Assembly (NCBI GenBank): GCA_033675265.1
Contig: JAUJYZ010000529.1
Coordinates: 270,213-334,212 of the forward strand
Source: Actinostola sp. cb2023
Lineage: Eukaryota; Cnidaria; Anthozoa; Actiniaria; Actinostolidae
Reading direction: 5' to 3'
Length of the DNA stretch: 64,000 nt
The translations under genes were made by a program, and so were the position numbers. The notes under the pieces were generated by a model. The model worked only from the letters and a program-made list of their open reading frames with translations. It did no database searches and was not told the origin of the DNA. Below, piece by piece: positions 62,890 through 64,000 of the stretch (its first letter is position 1; the number at the start of each line of letters is the position of its first letter).

Positions 62890-63935
62890 AGATTATAATA
62901 GTAATCAAGTACCTTGGGGTTATGTTTAGGAGGGTTAACCATAGTATTTGGGAGGCCTATAGTAATCAAGTACCTTGGAATTAGGATTTAGGTCCTTTAA
63001 GTATTGGGGAAGGCTATAGCAATCAATACTGTACCTAGGGGGGTAGGCTTAAATTAGTATTTGAGAAGGGTAAGTAATCAAGTACCTTGGGGTTAGGTTA
63101 TGGGTTAAGTACCTTTGGGAAGGCTAAGTATCAAAAGTACCTTGGGGTTTAGGTTTTTTAGGGATAGTATTAAGGCTATAGTAACCAAGTACCTTGGGGT
63201 AAAGGTTTTGGAGATTAAGTATTGGGGAAAGGCTATAGTAAGCGAGTACCTTGCCCGGGTATAGGTTTAGGGTTATAGATTTGCGAAGGATTATAGGAAA
63301 TCAAGTACCTTGGGGTTAGCCGTTTGGGCTGTAAAGTAATTGCGAAGGATAAAACTATAGTAAAAGCTACCTAGGGGTTAGGTTTATGGTTAGTATTGGG
63401 GAAGGCCCTATAGTAAAAATCAAGTACCTTGGGGTTAGGTTTTTTGAGGGTTAAGTATTTTGGGAAGGCAGGGCCTATAGTAAATCAAGTACCCTTGGGG
63501 GTTTAGTTGTTTGGGGAAGGCGATAGTAATCAAATACCTTGGGGTTAGGGTGAGCTTTATAGTAACGCCGATAGTACTACCTACCTTGGTGGTTAGGTTT
63601 ATGGGGTTAAGTATTGGGGAAGGCTATAGTCTAAAAAATCAAGTGACCTTGGGGTAGGTTAGGGTTAGTATTGGTTAAGGCTATTGGGTGAAGGCTATTA
63701 AGGTATCAAGCTACCTTGGGGTAAGGTTTTAAAAAAAGGGTTAAGTTTTGGGTTAAGTATGGGGGAAGGCTATAGTATAGTAATCAAGTACCTTGGGGTT
63801 AGGTTTAGGGTTAGTATTGGGGAAGGCTATAGTAATCAAGTACCTTGGGGTTAGGTTTAGGGTTAGTATTAGGGAAGGCTATAGTAATCAAGTACCTTGG
63901 GGTTAGGTTTAGGGTTAGGATTGGGGTAGACTTGG
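62890..63935 (+). repeat. Degenerate ~50-bp array with TTAGGG-like words
   Basis: The unit reads CTATAGTAATCAAGTACCTT followed by GGGGTTAGGTTTAGGGTTAG and TATTGGGGAAGG. The last three copies (about 63770-63930) are almost identical at 52-bp spacing; those before 63700 vary in length through many small insertions, often in homopolymers. Not a telomere: TTAGGG is embedded in a longer unit and unique sequence follows. Confidence 0.85.
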
Positions 63936-64000
63936 TAGGAATGAATACAATCTGCTTCGTTCTACTAGAGAGCAATACAGGTACGTGTTGACGTGAATAC
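63936..64000. other. Unique sequence at window end
   Basis: Follows the array; no feature recognised. Confidence 0.5.

Noticed and set aside
62890..63935. Telomere at the contig end
   Set aside because: TTAGGG words are embedded in a unit of about 50 bp and are followed by unique sequence.

Overview
The window looks like nuclear DNA of an invertebrate animal, most likely a cnidarian and possibly an anthozoan such as a coral. Its genes have GT-AG introns with phase-matched exons. It carries a head-to-tail pair of nicotinic-receptor-like (Cys-loop) subunit genes and is extremely rich in foldback elements, minisatellites and degraded transposons. Several repeat-borne proteins resemble families I recall from cnidarian genomes; that recollection cannot be checked here. 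No bacterial, organellar, rRNA, tRNA or CRISPR feature is supported.

Layout. Bases 1-8046 hold the 3' part of receptor paralog 1 (three exons). Its introns are inflated by two arrays of a 97-bp repeat, a 2.2-kb foldback element and smaller hairpin elements. Bases 11761-29862 hold receptor paralog 2. I could assemble it completely from six phase-compatible exons encoding 431 residues, including a signal-peptide exon, a 45-bp exon, the Cys-loop exon and a last exon with all four membrane helices. Its 10.6-kb first intron contains old LTR-retrotransposon pieces in opposite orientations and many microsatellites. Its second intron contains a 2.2-kb array of a C-rich 34-bp repeat that stops about 30 bp before an exon. 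Sequence at 31.5-32.0 kb resembles the region upstream of paralog 2, so the tandem duplication may continue to the right.

The most striking object is at 32984-48022. It is a complete 15,039-bp insertion with 777-bp terminal inverted repeats that show no difference between the ends, termini starting 5'-AGT, and a perfect 6-bp target duplication (ACCGTA): the hallmarks of Polinton/Maverick elements. It carries a Polinton/adintovirus-like packaging ATPase, a small protein with a QHGGG motif and a cysteine-rich ORF. I see no polymerase, integrase or capsid gene. Nested inside is a second, 10.1-kb transposon (35575-45686) with 24-bp inverted repeats and a multi-exon gene for a candidate transposase. 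That gene is broken by an 11-bp tandem duplication and a second frameshift. The Polinton-like element itself sits in a short inverted-repeat element with 100-bp internal repeats.

From 48.2 to 51.9 kb a 3.7-kb foldback element with roughly 1.1-kb arms carries the first exon of a RecQ-like helicase and a divergent coding fragment on the opposite strand. From 52.7 to 62.8 kb a LINE (ORF1 with coiled coil and SGNH esterase; ORF2 endonuclease) is split by a 7.8-kb insertion with inverted terminal repeats and a perfect internal palindrome, which may be a DIRS-like tyrosine-recombinase retroelement. That insertion is itself split by a 4.9-kb element with subterminal TTTACG/CGTAAA clusters. The window ends in a degenerate array of about 50 bp per unit containing TTAGGG-like words; its irregular indels may partly be sequence error.

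The receptor genes are the only plausible host genes. Everything else is mobile or repetitive, forming at least three independent nests whose insertion order can be read from the junctions.
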